From Hormiphora californensis (Eukaryota; Ctenophora; Tentaculata; Cydippida; Pleurobrachiidae): a DNA stretch of 64,000 bases. Within the stretch, counting starts at the first letter, position 1. Every line of letters starts with the position of its first letter. The position numbers and the translations under genes are program-made. The stretch is taken from assembly GCA_020137815.1 (NCBI GenBank), contig CM035359.1, positions 3,554,539-3,618,538 of the forward strand. The letters are read 5' to 3'. Shown piece by piece: positions 54,501-57,500 of the stretch. Below the pieces are notes generated by a model that worked only from the letters and a program-made list of their open reading frames with translations, made no database searches and was not told the origin of the DNA.

Positions 54501-57500
54501 TGCTTCAGAAAGCTATTGAACACGACCTAGAAACACCTGCTAGTAATCCTGAAGAAGACCAAGAAACACCTGCTAGTACTCCTGAAGAAGACCAAGAAAC
54601 ACCAGCTAGTAATCCTGAAGAAGACCAAGAAAGACCTGCTAGTACTCCTGAACAAGACCAAGAAAGACCTGCTAGTACCCCTGAAGAAGACCAAGAAAGA
54701 CCTGCTAGTACTCCTGAAGAAGACCAAGAAAGAACTGCTAGTACTCCTGAAGAAGACCAAGAAAGACCTGCTAGTACTCCTGAACAAGACCAAGAAAGAC
54801 CTGCTAGTACCCCTGAAGAAGACCAAAGAAAGACCTGCTAGACTCCTGAAGAAGACCAAGAAAGAAATGCTAGTACTCTGAAGAAGACCAAGAAACACCT
54901 GCTAGTATCCTGAAGAAGACTAGAAAGACCTTTAGACTCCTGAAAGAAGACCAAGAAATACCTGCTAGTACTCCTGAAGAATACCAAGAAACACCAGCTA
55001 GTACCCCTGAAGAAGACCAAGAAAGACCTGCTAGTACTCCTGAAGAAGACCTAGAAAGACCTGCTAGTACTCCTGAAGAAGACCTTGGATCCATCGCATC
55101 CTATTCTCGCTCCGCGAATAATAGGATCCCGGCCCGTTGAGAGCAAGAACTCACGTGCGCGCGATATAAAGCACGTTTTCAGCAGACCTTTTTAGCTGAC
55201 CTAGCACTACTCGAAGGTCAATTATGGCCTCATTTCGCATCGTGATGAATCGGCGGGGTATTTTCCCATATCACAAGGCCAATGACGATTCACCCAGTAC
55301 CCGCAGATTGTCCAGGACCGAGTAGGAGCTTGCAGCCAGGTCTTTATAGAATGCTCATGTTTAGCGTCAATTTGACCCACTATTCCTCAAATGCTGATAC
55401 GCGGGTATTTTCCGTAAAACTAGAGACAATTACCTGCCAGGAGCAACAAACGAGATGCAAATCGGTTCAGTAGTTCCTTGCAGCCAGGTCTTGAAAAAGT
55501 TGCTCTAAAATCAATAACGGGCCGGAGGCCTAGATGTGAGATCGATCTCGGTCGCTGCGCGACCTCGATCTCACTCAGGCATCAATGTGGCCAAAAGAAG
55601 ACCTAGAAACACCTGCTAGTACTCCTGAAGAATACCAAGAAACACCTGCTAGTACCCCTGAAGAAGACCAAGAAACACCTGCTAGTACTCCTGAAGAAGA
55701 CCAAGAAACACCTGCTAGTACTCCTGAAGAAGACCAAGAAACACCTGCTAGTACTCCTGAAGAAGACCAATCAACACCATCTACTCTTGAAGAAGACCAA
55801 TCAACACCATCTACTCCTGAAGAAGACCAATCAACACCATCTACTCTTGACCAAAACGATTCCGAACAAGATCAAACCTAAAGCTAACTGTTTGTTGTGA
55901 ATTGAAATTTAATCCATGGTACGACGGCACGTCCCAGATATGAGATCGACAGTGTATATAATCAGTTTATGTCAGTAACTCGAAATCGAACTCTTTTTTT
56001 CTGGACGAAAACTTGATATCTATATAATTATAATGTCGAAGTGATTCGAGTTTTTTCCCGAAATTAGTGACATTCTAGTTCTAGTTGACTTTTTTTCCAT
56101 TCGAGTTATCGTCCGTTCGACGTCCGCCTCCGATTCTGCTTTACAATCGGGTGTGTTTCGCTTTTAAGTCCCGACAAACAATTTCAAGTTTGAAGCTGTA
56201 GATTATGAAAAATTAAATTTCCGCCCAAAATGGAACGATGAGTTTTAATGATTTGTTTTTACCGAGGCGGTGTTTGTTGAGTAAGGGGGAAGAGTGTGAC
56301 ACTCTTCCCCCTTACTCAACAAGGCGGTCTACAGCAGTGGTTCATGGCCAACTGGCCAGAGTAAAGTAGTGATTTAACATACAGCAGTTCCATGGAATAT
56401 AGGAGGACTATATAGTATATAGTCGCGTCGGACCTAATGAACCTATTACAAACTTATGTCATGCAAGACCCTTGCTATGCAATGTATAATATATGCCACC
56501 ACCCGGCTTAGTTTCTGTATACTGCTGTGGGGACAGACGAACATAAATCATGAAAGATGCGGAGTGAATGCTTCGTGAATCAACAAAACAAACTCACAAA
56601 CAAACCCACAAACAAGCTCACAAACAAGCTCACAAACAAACCCACAAACAAGCTCACAAACAAACTCACAAACAAACCCACAAACAAGTTCACAAACAAA
56701 CACAAAAAACACCACAACAAACCACAAAAAAACCACAAAAAAAAACAAAACAAACAAACTCACAAACAAACCCACAAACAAGCTCACAAACAAACTCACA
56801 AACAAGCTCACAAACAAGTGCACAAACAAGCTCACAAACAAACTCACAAACAAACTCACAAACAAAAGCAAAGCACCATTCTATTACCTGGTATGTCCCC
56901 GTGTCTGCTGGTTTAAAGTTGTAAATGGTAAAAGTAATGATATTTCCTACGTTCACAACTGTCCAGTACGAGGGTAGATTTCCCAGCAGCTATATAATGA
57001 AGTGCATCAGGGTTTTAGTATTCAATTTCTACAGTGTCGGAATCCCGAGTCGAACAATGATTTAGCATTACTAAAATGCAATTAATCAGAAGCTTTCGGC
57101 CGAACTATATGTCAGGCGTCATCAGTTTGTTAGGAGTTGGATACGGAATTCCTAAATAGAACACGGAAAGTAGGGTCGCCATGACAGCGAGTTTACGAAC
57201 CTTAATCCATCCGATGTCAGACTGGGAGACGCTCACAGAGGAACTGTGTTCAGTTTTCAGTGTCACAGTAACATCCTCCCCTTCAAAACGAGCTACCACT
57301 GTCTCTAAGGTGGGCTCCACTCGCAAATATTGGCCTGATATCCCTGTGGGGTCGTAAAACGAAACTTTTATGAGAATGACAGGGATGCGGTATAACAATA
57401 GAATTGATCATACTCCAAAATTATCCTGCGACTGCCTGTTCCCTTGAAAACATACTATATTGCTTCATTGTGGATTATTATTGCTGACTTACCATTTATA

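Noticed and set aside
56548-56924. Several Lys/Gln/Thr and Phe/Val/Cys ORFs of about 110 codons
   Set aside because: Different readings of one acaaac-type repeat.
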